A stretch of 64,000 nucleotides of DNA, taken from Catelliglobosispora koreensis DSM 44566 (GTDB lineage Bacteria; Actinomycetota; Actinomycetes; Mycobacteriales; Micromonosporaceae). The stretch covers positions 250,953 through 314,952 of the forward strand of contig NZ_KB903252.1 in NCBI RefSeq assembly GCF_000379685.1, in the 5' to 3' direction. Both the position numbers and the translations under genes were made by a program. A model generated the notes under the pieces. That model was not told where the DNA came from and searched no databases. It saw only the letters and a list, made by a program, of their open reading frames with translations. Below are positions 1 to 8,143 of this stretch, piece after piece (the first letter of the stretch is position 1; every line of letters starts with the position of its first letter).

Positions 1-1012
1 CTTCCGCTTCACCGTAACGGTGCGCTGGCACCGTCTTGAGTTCCCTGGTGGCCTCGGCCAGCGGGACGCGTACGATCTCGGTGCCTTGCAGGGCAACCAT
101 TTTGCCCCAGTCACCATCGTTGGCGGCGTCGATCGCCTGCAGCCCGAATCGGGTCGCCAGGACGCGGTCGAACGCGGTCGGCGTGCCACCGCGCTGCACG
201 TGACCGAGCACGACGCAACGCGCTTCCTTGCCGGTCTGCTTCTCGATCTGGTCGGCGAGCCAGTTGCCGATGCCACCCAGGCGCACGTGGCCGAACGCGT
301 CGAGTTCACCCGTCAGCGTGATCATGTCGCCATCGGTCGGCATCGCGCCTTCGGAGATGACGATGATCGGCGAGTAGTCGATCTCGAACCGCTTCTGCAC
401 GTGCGCGACGACCTCACCGAGGTCGAACTTCTGCTCCGGGATCAGCACCACGTTGGCGCCACCGGCGATGCCGGCGTGCAGCGCGATCCAGCCCGCGTGA
501 CGGCCCATGACCTCGACGACCACGGCACGGTGGTGTGACTCGGCGGTGGTGTGCAGCCGGTCGATCGCCTCCATGGCGATATTGACCGCGGTGTCGAAGC
601 CGAAGGTGAAGTCGGTGGCACCGAGGTCGTTGTCGATGGTCTTCGGCACACCGATGACGTTGACGCCGAGGGCGTCCAGCTTGGTCGCGACACCGAGGGT
701 GTCCTCGCCACCGATGGCGATCAGGGCGTCGACGCCGCCAGCGGCCAGGTTTTCCTTGATCTTCTCAACGCCGTTCTCAATCTTGAACGGGTTGGTGCGC
801 GAGGAGCGCAGGATCGTGCCGCCGCGCGGCAGAATGCCACGGACCTCTTTGATGCCAAGCGGCATCGTCTTGTTCTCTAGCGGGCCGCGCCAGCCGTCGC
901 GAAAGCCCACGAATTCATGCCCGTAAGTCCCGACACCTTTGCGGACCACGGCGCGGATAACCGCGTTGAGACCGGGGCAGTCGCCGCCTCCAGTCAATAC
1001 GCCGATACGCAT
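1..1012 (-). CDS. pfkA: 6-phosphofructokinase, probably pyrophosphate-dependent (3' end outside window)
   Basis: Phosphorylates fructose 6-phosphate to fructose 1,6-bisphosphate in glycolysis. Reading from the ATG at 1012, the protein opens MRIGVLTGGGDCPGLN, the phosphofructokinase phosphate-donor loop. It continues with GGEDTLG (about residue 100), PKTIDND (about 124) and MGRHAGW. 337 codons are inside the window and the family is about 342 aa, so only a few C-terminal residues are missing. In actinobacterial group III enzymes, Asp in GGEDT together with Lys in PKTIDND marks pyrophosphate users, whereas the ATP enzymes have Gly at the first position. I therefore infer PPi dependence. An AGGACAAG stretch lies about 5 bases before the ATG. 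The donor assignment is inference; the family assignment is firm. Confidence 0.93.
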   Translation of the reverse strand, partial: MRIGVLTGGGDCPGLNAVIRAVVRKGVGTYGHEFVGFRDGWRGPLENKTMPLGIKEVRGILPRGGTILRSSRTNPFKIENGVEKIKENLAAGGVDALIAIGGEDTLGVATKLDALGVNVIGVPKTIDNDLGATDFTFGFDTAVNIAMEAIDRLHTTAESHHRAVVVEVMGRHAGWIALHAGIAGGANVVLIPEQKFDLGEVVAHVQKRFEIDYSPIIVISEGAMPTDGDMITLTGELDAFGHVRLGGIGNWLADQIEKQTGKEARCVVLGHVQRGGTPTAFDRVLATRFGLQAIDAANDGDWGKMVALQGTEIVRVPLAEATRELKTVPAHRYGEAE

Positions 1013-1094
1013 GTTTCTTGTCCTCCCATGAGGGGATGGATAGCTGGTTCGGCGTCGTTGCCGTGCACGTCGGCACTATACCGAAACACCAGCG

Positions 1095-1592
1095 TTACGC
1101 AGCTTTCAGAACCCGCCAGCGCGCGAGATTGTGCCGCGCGTCGGCCAGGGCGTCATGCCTGGCGCTAGCCGCCGCGGGAAGCACCGGCTGCCCTTTGTCG
1201 TCCCACAGTTGGCGCAGTTCTTTGGTGAATCTTGGGACCACTCGCGGCAGCGCCGGCATCGCTCCCCATAACTGACATAACGCCACATGGTCGTAGGCGC
1301 CATACCAAGCCCAGAGCTCCATCGTTTCACCGGGACGCCCCCGCAGCGGCTCGGTGAGGAAATCCAGCAACTCGTCGCGGATCCTTAGACGCGAGCGCCA
1401 GGCCTTATTGGCCGGGGATGGCAGCTGGTTGAGGACGTTATCGCGTACCCAGGGAATGGCTTTCTTGGGATCGAATTCTGTGGATACCGCGTAGAACTCG
1501 CGGCCGTTTTCGTCCACAACGCCAATCGAGACCAGCTCTATCGTGGTCCCATCCTCGATAAATTCACAATCATAGAAGTATGGGTACGCCAT
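1095..1592 (-). CDS. RNase AS, polyadenylate-specific 3'-exoribonuclease
   Basis: A 165-residue DEDDh-family exonuclease matching the RNase AS family (Rv2179c in M. tuberculosis), which removes A-rich 3' ends of RNA. Metal-binding residues are visible: D8 and E10 in YDCEF, D101 in GAYDH, and H146 with D151 in RHDALADARHN. The length fits the family, which is a stand-alone catalytic domain. It lies between pfkA and a divergent DUF1028 gene with only 28 bp to the latter, so the two promoters are compressed. The start ATG at 1592 gives MAYPYFYDCEF, the usual N-terminus in which the first catalytic Asp sits near residue 8. Confidence 0.93.
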   Translation of the reverse strand: MAYPYFYDCEFIEDGTTIELVSIGVVDENGREFYAVSTEFDPKKAIPWVRDNVLNQLPSPANKAWRSRLRIRDELLDFLTEPLRGRPGETMELWAWYGAYDHVALCQLWGAMPALPRVVPRFTKELRQLWDDKGQPVLPAAASARHDALADARHNLARWRVLKAA

Positions 1593-1608
1593 CAGCCCTC
1601 ACCTGGTT

Positions 1609-1614
1609 TATCTT
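1609..1614 (+). promoter_or_regulatory. -10 hexamer of a leaderless transcript (DUF1028 gene)
   Basis: TATCTT lies six bases before the ATG at 1621, and no Shine-Dalgarno sequence lies between them. A -10 element at -12 to -7 puts transcription start on the A of the start codon, so the mRNA should be leaderless. No convincing -35 was seen. Confidence 0.5.
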
Positions 1615-1620
1615 GCGCGC

Positions 1621-2436
1621 ATGACGTTCTCGATAGTCGCGCGTTCCGCTGACGGGTCCGCACACGGGGTCGCGGTGGCGAGCAAATTCCTGGCCGTGGG
1701 CGCCGCCGTCCCCGCCGCACAGGCCGCCACCGGTGCCCTGGCCACCCAGTCTTACGCCAATCTCGCCTATCGCCCACAGGGGCTGGCACTTCTGAGCACG
1801 GGAGTGTCCGCGGCGGACACCGTCGCGGGACTGACCGCGGCTGACCCCGGGCGAGCCCAGCGGCAGCTGGGCGTGGTCGGGGTCAGCGGCGACGGGGCGA
1901 CGTACACGGGTACGAACTGCCACGGCTGGGCCGGCGGCCTCGCCGGGGACGGATTCGCCATCCAGGGCAACATCCTGACCGGCCCCGAGGTGGTGGAGGC
2001 GATGCGGGACGCCTGGCTGGCCTCTGAGCTGCCGTTCGCGCAACGCCTGCTCGCCGCCCTGACCGCGGGCGACGCGGCCGGTGGGGACAAACGTGGACGG
2101 CAAAGCGCGGCTCTGCTGGTCGTTGCCCCCGGCCAAGGTTACGGCGGCACTTCAGACGTGGTCGTTGACCTGCGCGTGGACGATCATCTTGACCCATGCA
2201 GCGAGATGGCCCGCCTGCTCGACATCCACGAGCTGCTTTTCGGCAAGCCAGATCCGTCTACTTTGCTCGACCTGTCCGGTGAGCTAGCTCTTGAAGTGCG
2301 CGCGCTGCTTAACGCCGAAGGCGACCTTGACGCCGCTCTGGCCGACTGGGCCGGTGTGGAGAACCTCGAGGAGCGGATGGTCCCCGGCAAGGTGGACCCG
2401 ATCGTGCTCAAGCACCTGCGGCGCTCAGCCCAGTAG
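1621..2436 (+). CDS. DUF1028 domain-containing protein
   Basis: 271 residues. The first 200 or so match the DUF1028 family, which has an Ntn-hydrolase-like fold: it opens MTFSIVARSADG, followed by VAVASKF and a GGLAGDGFAIQGN segment. The C-terminal part (about 210-265: LFGKPDP, then LDAALADWAGVENLEER) resembles the small helical, putatively peptidoglycan-binding domain often found after DUF1028. The substrate is unknown. The product has no signal peptide or membrane segment and should be cytosolic. Its 3' end overlaps the convergent phosphotransferase-like gene by 12 bp. The ATG start is supported by the -10 hexamer six bases upstream. Confidence 0.85.
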   Translation: MTFSIVARSADGSAHGVAVASKFLAVGAAVPAAQAATGALATQSYANLAYRPQGLALLSTGVSAADTVAGLTAADPGRAQRQLGVVGVSGDGATYTGTNCHGWAGGLAGDGFAIQGNILTGPEVVEAMRDAWLASELPFAQRLLAALTAGDAAGGDKRGRQSAALLVVAPGQGYGGTSDVVVDLRVDDHLDPCSEMARLLDIHELLFGKPDPSTLLDLSGELALEVRALLNAEGDLDAALADWAGVENLEERMVPGKVDPIVLKHLRRSAQ

Positions 2437-3366
2437 GGCTTCCCTAGCTTGGGCGAGTCCCTGCATGTCATCCACTGTGGACTCACTCGCGAGCCGGCGG
2501 GCGAAGTAGTCGGCCCGGGCGGCCCAGCGCAGCTGCAGCAGCGTGGGCAGGGCCGACTCGATCTCCGGCTTGGGCACGACTCCTGCCGAGCTGTAGGCGT
2601 CGAGCAGGTCGCCCGCCTGGGCGGTGCCGCCCGCGTACATGACCGCGGTGGCCAGGTCGTAGAGCAGCGGGCCGATGCACACGTGACCCCAGCCGACGAC
2701 GCCAACGCGGCCCGTCTCGTGGTCGAGGAGGAACGCGGCTGGCCGTGGGTCGCCGTGCAGGCAGCCAAACGTGAGCCGGTCGAGGACGGTCAGCTTCTCG
2801 AACGCTTCGACCGCTCGGCGGACGGCTGGCCCGAGCCACGAATAGGCCGGGCGGTGGACCGCCTCGGCGCGCAGCGTCTGCCACGGCCCCAGGCCGGAAT
2901 GGGTGAATGTGGACAGTGCGCGCTGACAGGCGGCGAGCCGGTCACCCCACCAGAGTTGGTCGACTGGGTCAAGCGGGTCGATGGGCTTTCCGTCCACGAA
3001 ACGCAATAACACCAGGAGCGGCGGGCCTAACGTGGGCAAGCCCACAGACGGCAATTCCATCGTGTCAGCGGACTCGAGCCCATTCTGACCGCCCTGCGTC
3101 CTGATCTGTTGCGTGAGCGCCCCGTCTATGCAGCGCAGCGGGGGTCCAGCCGGGTAACCAGCGCGCTCCAGATGCTCCGAAGCGGACAGTCCAGCCTCAA
3201 GTTGTGGTCGCCGTGAGTAACTGACTACTTTCGCTACGTAGCGATTTTGCCCTTCAGTAACCAACCAGGCATGTGAGTCCACCTCTCCGGTCAACGGAGT
3301 GAGCCCATCTGGCTGAAGGTGCCATGACGTGCGAAGTACTGCCCGGATCGTATGGTCAGCCAGCAC
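2425..3366 (-). CDS. Degenerate aminoglycoside phosphotransferase (APH)-fold protein
   Basis: 313 residues with an APH/choline-kinase-like pattern: an N-terminal lobe with LTGEVDSHAWLV and YVAKVV, then the catalytic-loop region LHGDPRPAAFLL and the metal-loop region VGVVGWGHV, ending in PLLYDLATAV. In active APH kinases the loop is HGDxxxxN and the second motif starts with Asp (IDWxxA or similar). Here the loop Asn is Ala and the metal-binding Asp is Gly, so phosphotransfer is probably lost or altered. The GTG at 3366 is preferred over an upstream ATG at 3408 because a -10 hexamer lies exactly six bases before it. A role in antibiotic resistance is not supported. Confidence 0.7.
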   Translation of the reverse strand: MLADHTIRAVLRTSWHLQPDGLTPLTGEVDSHAWLVTEGQNRYVAKVVSYSRRPQLEAGLSASEHLERAGYPAGPPLRCIDGALTQQIRTQGGQNGLESADTMELPSVGLPTLGPPLLVLLRFVDGKPIDPLDPVDQLWWGDRLAACQRALSTFTHSGLGPWQTLRAEAVHRPAYSWLGPAVRRAVEAFEKLTVLDRLTFGCLHGDPRPAAFLLDHETGRVGVVGWGHVCIGPLLYDLATAVMYAGGTAQAGDLLDAYSSAGVVPKPEIESALPTLLQLRWAARADYFARRLASESTVDDMQGLAQAREALLG

Positions 3367-3372
3367 TCGCGG

Positions 3373-3401
3373 ATTATGGCACGTGTTGCGCAACCTAGTA
3401 A
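3373..3401 (-). promoter_or_regulatory. Promoter for a leaderless transcript (APH-like gene)
   Basis: On the minus strand, TTACTA (3401-3396) is followed after 17 bp by CATAAT (3378-3373), then six bases, then the GTG at 3366. The spacing suits a vegetative sigma factor and places the transcription start on the start codon. Confidence 0.5.
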
Positions 3402-3586
3402 TCGGCATAAAGACTGTACCGGCTAGCTACGCCACGCCGGCTGACGCGGCCTTACGGCCGCAGACGTTGGATGCCGGTTTGGCTCCAGGGGGTAGACGGC
3501 ACGGCATAGCCGGGTGATGATCTGACATGCCCGGGTGTGGGGCGCTGGCTGGGGAAACAGCCGGCGTGGCAAGAAGGGGATATGGG

Positions 3587-4279
3587 GTGGACACACGCAG
3601 CGGCGAGCCCGCGGACGCTTTGACCGGCGTCGAGATGTTTGCTGGGCTCGAGCCAGAGGTGCGGCAGCGCGTTATCGCGGCGGCCGTGCCGAGACAGTTC
3701 CGCAAAGGACAGTTGCTGTTCGTGGAAAACGACCCGGGCGAATCCCTCATCGTGCTCAAGCGCGGTTCGGTGGCGGTCTTCCGGACCTCGCCGACTGGCG
3801 AACGTGCCGTGCTCAGCGTGCTGCGCCCGCCGGAGGTGCTCGGCGAGGTGTCGCTTTTGGACGGATCGGCGCGCTCACTGTCGGCCGAAGCGCTCGAAGA
3901 CTGTGCCGCCCTTGCCCTTTCGCGTGGCGCGTTTATGGAGCTGATTCACGCCAACCCACGCATTCTCGACGCTGTCATGCGCTCGCTTGGAGCGCTCATC
4001 CGCCGCCTGACGGAGCAGAACGCCGACCACGTGTTCCTTGACCTGCCTGGACGCGTTGCCAAGACGCTCGTCAGGCTCGCCGGTGAAAGCCAGGCTCCGA
4101 TGATCACGATTGAGCTGAACCAGAGTCAGCTGGCCGAGATGGCCGGTGGCTCGCGGCAAAGCGTCAACCAGGCCATTGGCTCGTTCGCGAGCCGGGGCTG
4201 GCTGCGCACCGAGGGCCGGCGCATCGTCGTCATGGACGTGCCCGCCCTGCGCCGCAGAGCAGGAATGGCGGAGCGCTAA
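3587..4279 (+). CDS. Crp/Fnr family transcriptional regulator
   Basis: 230 residues. An N-terminal cyclic-nucleotide-binding beta-roll (about 15-125: FRKGQLLFVENDPGESLIVLK, then LGEVSLLDGSARSLSAEA) precedes a C-terminal winged helix (about 150-220) whose recognition region is QLAEMAGGSRQSVNQAI. The beta-roll keeps the GEVSLLDG and ARS elements equivalent to the phosphate-binding cassette of Crp. There is no Fnr-type cysteine cluster. GTG 3587 is preferred to ATG 3527 because AAGAAGGGG precedes it and the length then matches the family. The gene diverges from the APH-like gene. A putative cyclase gene starts about 420 bp downstream, so a cyclic-nucleotide link is possible but unproven. Confidence 0.88.
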   Translation: MDTRSGEPADALTGVEMFAGLEPEVRQRVIAAAVPRQFRKGQLLFVENDPGESLIVLKRGSVAVFRTSPTGERAVLSVLRPPEVLGEVSLLDGSARSLSAEALEDCAALALSRGAFMELIHANPRILDAVMRSLGALIRRLTEQNADHVFLDLPGRVAKTLVRLAGESQAPMITIELNQSQLAEMAGGSRQSVNQAIGSFASRGWLRTEGRRIVVMDVPALRRRAGMAER

Positions 4280-4289
4280 CGCTCCGCCA
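4266..4289 (+). terminator. Hairpin over the crp stop codon
   Basis: Perfect 10-bp arms (4266-4275 and 4280-4289) with a CTAA loop that contains the stop codon of the Crp/Fnr gene. No U tract follows on the plus strand, so it may act as a weak terminator or protect the 3' end. Confidence 0.5.
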
Positions 4290-4319
4290 CCCCCCCGCTT
4301 ACATGGCTTTGGCTGACGC

Positions 4320-4589
4320 CTAGGCGTTGCCGTCGTCATCAGGCTCGCTGGTCGGGCTCGTCCAGTCGTCCTTCTCGTTGTCCGGATCGCTCGTGGGGCT
4401 GGTCCAGGTGGGGTCAGCCTCGGGATCGCTGGTCGGGCTGGTCCAGGTTGGCGTTGGATCGGTCATGTTCATCACCACTCCTTGCTCTTCTAATTCCGCG
4501 AGGGTCACCGCATCGATGTCCACAAGCTCACCCGCGCCATGAGGCACCCCGAAAGGGTCAGTCCAGGCGAGCGCCAGCCGCACCAACAT
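4320..4589 (-). CDS. Small acidic protein with three WTSPTS(D/E)P repeats; candidate peptide precursor
   Basis: 89 residues of unknown function. Residues 1-39 form a compact, mildly hydrophobic segment (AWTDPFGVPHGAGELVDID, then LAELEEQGVV). It resembles short G-x-x-x-x-AG-x-x-VD-x modules seen in small actinobacterial and phage proteins. The tail repeats WTSPTSDP at 49-56 and 62-69 and WTSPTSEP at 76-83, separated by acidic linkers and ending DDDGNA. All three repeats differ at the DNA level almost only at third codon positions, which indicates selection on the peptide. ATG 4589 is chosen over GTG 4604 because GGAGG (4599-4603) lies eight bases before it. No modifying enzyme is adjacent. It could be a modified-peptide precursor, an adhesive tail or a phospho-target; I cannot decide. 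Confidence 0.65.
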   Translation of the reverse strand: MLVRLALAWTDPFGVPHGAGELVDIDAVTLAELEEQGVVMNMTDPTPTWTSPTSDPEADPTWTSPTSDPDNEKDDWTSPTSEPDDDGNA

Positions 4590-4702
4590 CGCAAGGGCCT
4601 CCACGCGTTCATTAGCGATCAGTGCGACGAAACTTTAGCCGCGCGGCCGTTTTTTGAAAGGGCCTTGTCGGTTTGGCTACACCTGTAGCTGGGTGACCGC
4701 TG

Positions 4703-7700
4703 GTGGGAGATACTGAACGTCCCGCAAGACCTGGTGGAGATGTGAACAGCACAACCTGTGGTAACTGCTCCCGCGTGGCCGGCCCTGAGGACAGATTCTG
4801 CGCCGGCTGCGGGGCTGGACTTACCCGAAACTGCTTCCAATGTGGACGGTCGCTGCCCACCGACGCCTCTTTCTGCACCTCTTGCGGAGCCCCGGTCACC
4901 GTCACCACGGCCACCAAAATCGAGGACCGCCGCCGGATCACCGTGCTGTTCATCGATATGGCCGGCTTCACCAAAATCTCCGAGTGGGCCGACCCTGAGC
5001 AGATCCGCAATTTCCAGCAGGAATACTTCGCGACGGTCCGCGAGGTCATGCGGCAATACGGTGGCGTGGTCGAGAAATACATCGGTGACGCGGTCATGGC
5101 CGTGTTCGGTGCTCCTATCGCGACAGAGGATGACCCGCTGCGTGCGGTGCGCGCCGGGCTGGAAGCCCAGCGGGTGCTTAGCCGCGGCAAGCTCGGCGAT
5201 TCGGCCGCTTTCCGGGTTGGCATCGCCAGCGGTGAAGCGGTAGTTGAGCTGTCTGCGATGCGCGAAGGTGGCCAGGGCATGGTGTCCGGTGACGTCGTCG
5301 CGACCGCGTCGCGGATGCAGACCGCCGCACCGGAAGGCGGCGTGCTCGTCTGCGACATCACGATGGAAGCGACGAAGCACGAGATCGAATACGCCGAACA
5401 ACCTCTGCTGACCTTGCGCGGGCGCAGCACGCCGCGGCGGCTTTTTCTTGCCCTGTCAGCGAAACTGCACCGCCGCGACCGCGACGAGTCCACCCCGATG
5501 GTCAACCGCGAGCAGGAGCGCGGGCTGCTCATCACCGCTTTGCACCGGATGATCCGCGACCGCAGCCCGCAGCTGGTCACCATCTTCGGCCCGGCCGGCA
5601 TCGGCAAGAGCCGCATTCTGCGCGAGCTGGCCCGGCACGCGGCCACCATCCCCGGCACGAAGGTGAACTGGCGCACCGGCCATTGCCCGCCATTTGGCGA
5701 AAACGTCACCTACGCGGCCCTGGCCGAAATCGTCAAGAGCCAGCTCGGCATGCTCGACACCGACGACGAGGCGACCACTCGCTCGCGTTTGGACAGTGCG
5801 CTGCGCAACATCGCCACCGCTCAGGAAGCGGCCCGTCTCGCCGACGCCCTTGGCCCCCTGATCGGTCTGCCCTCAGCCGGTTTGAACCCCGACGAGACCG
5901 AGTCGGCGTGGCGCCGGTTCCTGCTCGCGATGGCGGCCGCTGAGCCAACAGTGCTCGTGTTCGAGGACATGCACTGGGCCGATGACAAGATGCTGCGCCT
6001 GGTCGAGATGCTGAGCAGTCTTGGCTCCGGAGTGCCGTTGCTCATTGTGGCCACGGCCCGGCCAGAATTGCGTGAGCGCCGTCCAGATTGGGCAAACGCG
6101 GTCACCGGTGCGGTGTCGCTGTCCCTGGGGCCGATGCACGACGAGCACATCGCGACCATGTGCGGCTTGATGTTTGGCCAGGCCGTGTTCCCAGACGAGA
6201 GCGTCGCTCCGCTCGTCGAGCTAGCCGGGGGCAACCCGCTCTACGCCCACGAATTCGTGCGGATGCTGGTCGAGCGCGGTGAGCTGCGCCCGATCGGCGA
6301 ATACTGGACGCTCAGTGATCCCAACCGTGCGCCGATGCCGCAGACCGTGCAGGCCGTTATCGCCAACCGCCTCGATCTGCTCGACCACATGGACCGGTCG
6401 GTACTGCAAGCGGCCGCCGTGGTGGGCACGTCGTTTTGGCCCGGGGCGGTAGCGGCGGCACTGAACAACAGCATCGACGTGGTGACCAGATCGCTGGAAC
6501 GCTTGCAGCAGCGCGATTTGGTGCAAGCGCGCGGGACGTCGGCGATGGCGGGCCAGACGGAGTACGGGTTCCGGCACATCCTCGTGCGTGACGTTTGCTA
6601 CCAACGGCTTCCGCGTCGCGAGCGGGTCAGCCGCCACGAACGCGCGGCGGACTGGATCGAGCAGGTCGTGGGCAACCGCGACACCGACCTCGCCGAAGTG
6701 CTGGCTAACCACCGGTGGGCCGCGCATGAGATCGCCCGCACGCTCGGCATGGAAACGGCGCCCTATGCCGCGGCCGCGCGCAGTGCTCTGCAACGTGCGG
6801 CCCGGCGCGCCTATCGCCTCAACGCCCTCGACGCGGCCTCGACGGCGATCGGCCGGGCACTGGGCCTGCAACTGGGTGAGGACCCGGCTCTGGAACTGCT
6901 GGCGGCCGAGTTCGCGTTGTTCCGCGACGGTGACGCGTTCCTCAACAACGGTGGGCTGGAAAAACTCAACCGCCTCGCCAAGGACCTCGTGCAGGCCAAG
7001 GACGAAAGCGGCGCTGCCCGTGCGCTGACCCTCCTCGGCTCGGCGGCCTGGGCCCGCGCTGACCGTAACGCCGCACTGTCCTATCTGGACGAAGCTGTCA
7101 ACCGGTACGAGTCGTTGCCCGAGAATCTCGACCAGGCCGAAGCGCTGCTTGAGCTGGCCCGTGTGCACATGACGAACTTCGAGACCACACCGGCCATCGC
7201 GGCGGCCGAAGCGGCGGCTGACATCGCCGACCGGCTCGCCCTCGCCGAGGTCAGCGGCAACGCCCGCATCACGTCTGCCACCGCGCGCTGCTTCGCCGGG
7301 GACCCCGACGGTCCCGCCGAACTGGCCGCCGTTACCGCACACGCCCGCTCGCACGGGCTGGTTTGCCAGCGCCGCGCGATGCAGAACCTCGCCTGGGCGA
7401 CCCTCGAAGAAGGTGACCTGACCGGGCACGACCGCATCCTCGCCGAACGCGACCGCATCACCAACCGCGGGCTGACCCTGTCGTCCTATCAGGACGCGGT
7501 CAACGCCTTCTTCGCCGGTGACTGGCAAGCCCAGATCGACGAGATGGAACGCACGATGCGGTTGCCCAGCAACGAATGGGACCCTAACGCGGTGCTGACC
7601 ACCGCCTGGATTCGCGAGATCCGGGGCGAAGAGGCAGCCGACGCCGCGGTCGAAAGCATCCTGCACAACGCGCGGCAGAGCGGCTTTCACCGGCCGCTGC

Positions 7701-8143
7701 GTAGCGCCACCGCGCACGCCGCACTCCTGCGGGCACTGCAAAACCGCAACGACGACGCATTGGCACTTTTGTCCGAATTGGACGATGACTGGCGTAAAGC
7801 GATCGCGCTTCCGTTCGGCGAATGGGTCGCCGCCGCTGGACATGCCGCTCACCTGCTCGGCGAGCCGGGCAGAGCGAAGTTCGCCGCGATGATGCAGCTG
7901 TCTCCCCGGCGCACGCCCTGGGTCGACGCGGCGGTCGCCACGGTCCAGGGCGACCATCGCCTCGCCGCCGCCATCTATCAGCGGATCGGCGACACCACCG
8001 ACCAGATGCTGTCACTGGCCTGGGGAGCGCGGGCCGGGCAACTGTCCGCTTCGGACGAAGCCGAGTTGCGCGACTTCGCCGAGCGCAACAAGGCGAAACT
8101 GCTCGCGCCGGTCACCGTTAAGCGGGGGCGGCGGCCAGCTTGA
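4703..8143 (+). CDS. Zinc-ribbon / class III cyclase-homology / STAND-type ATPase signalling protein
   Basis: 1146 residues. Domains in order: two CxxC-CxxC zinc ribbons (C19/C22/C33/C36 and C44/C47/C58/C61); a class III nucleotide cyclase domain (about 78-220) with metal-binding D85 (FIDMAGFT) and D129 (KYIGDAVMAVFG); an AAA/STAND ATPase with Walker A GPAGIGKS (296-303) and Walker B LVFEDMHWADD (417-427); and a long helical, TPR-like C-terminal half. In the cyclase domain the transition-state Asn of the usual VNxAxR motif is Ala (GDVVATASR, A200) although R204 remains, so cyclase activity is doubtful. This layout is common in actinobacteria and is usually taken as an ATP-driven signalling switch. 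GTG 4703 is used; GTG 4742 would also keep every domain. Confidence 0.88.
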   Translation: MGDTERPARPGGDVNSTTCGNCSRVAGPEDRFCAGCGAGLTRNCFQCGRSLPTDASFCTSCGAPVTVTTATKIEDRRRITVLFIDMAGFTKISEWADPEQIRNFQQEYFATVREVMRQYGGVVEKYIGDAVMAVFGAPIATEDDPLRAVRAGLEAQRVLSRGKLGDSAAFRVGIASGEAVVELSAMREGGQGMVSGDVVATASRMQTAAPEGGVLVCDITMEATKHEIEYAEQPLLTLRGRSTPRRLFLALSAKLHRRDRDESTPMVNREQERGLLITALHRMIRDRSPQLVTIFGPAGIGKSRILRELARHAATIPGTKVNWRTGHCPPFGENVTYAALAEIVKSQLGMLDTDDEATTRSRLDSALRNIATAQEAARLADALGPLIGLPSAGLNPDETESAWRRFLLAMAAAEPTVLVFEDMHWADDKMLRLVEMLSSLGSGVPLLIVATARPELRERRPDWANAVTGAVSLSLGPMHDEHIATMCGLMFGQAVFPDESVAPLVELAGGNPLYAHEFVRMLVERGELRPIGEYWTLSDPNRAPMPQTVQAVIANRLDLLDHMDRSVLQAAAVVGTSFWPGAVAAALNNSIDVVTRSLERLQQRDLVQARGTSAMAGQTEYGFRHILVRDVCYQRLPRRERVSRHERAADWIEQVVGNRDTDLAEVLANHRWAAHEIARTLGMETAPYAAAARSALQRAARRAYRLNALDAASTAIGRALGLQLGEDPALELLAAEFALFRDGDAFLNNGGLEKLNRLAKDLVQAKDESGAARALTLLGSAAWARADRNAALSYLDEAVNRYESLPENLDQAEALLELARVHMTNFETTPAIAAAEAAADIADRLALAEVSGNARITSATARCFAGDPDGPAELAAVTAHARSHGLVCQRRAMQNLAWATLEEGDLTGHDRILAERDRITNRGLTLSSYQDAVNAFFAGDWQAQIDEMERTMRLPSNEWDPNAVLTTAWIREIRGEEAADAAVESILHNARQSGFHRPLRSATAHAALLRALQNRNDDALALLSELDDDWRKAIALPFGEWVAAAGHAAHLLGEPGRAKFAAMMQLSPRRTPWVDAAVATVQGDHRLAAAIYQRIGDTTDQMLSLAWGARAGQLSASDEAELRDFAERNKAKLLAPVTVKRGRRPA

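Noticed and set aside
6221..7957. Long antisense open frame (578 codons) inside the cyclase-ATPase gene
   Set aside because: It is a high-GC shadow: no ribosome site, biased composition, and the opposite strand encodes well-defined domains throughout.
4320..8143. A graspetide (modified peptide) gene cluster around the repeat protein
   Set aside because: No ATP-grasp ligase, transporter or protease gene is adjacent; only the repeat pattern supports it, so it is kept as a hypothesis, not a cluster call.
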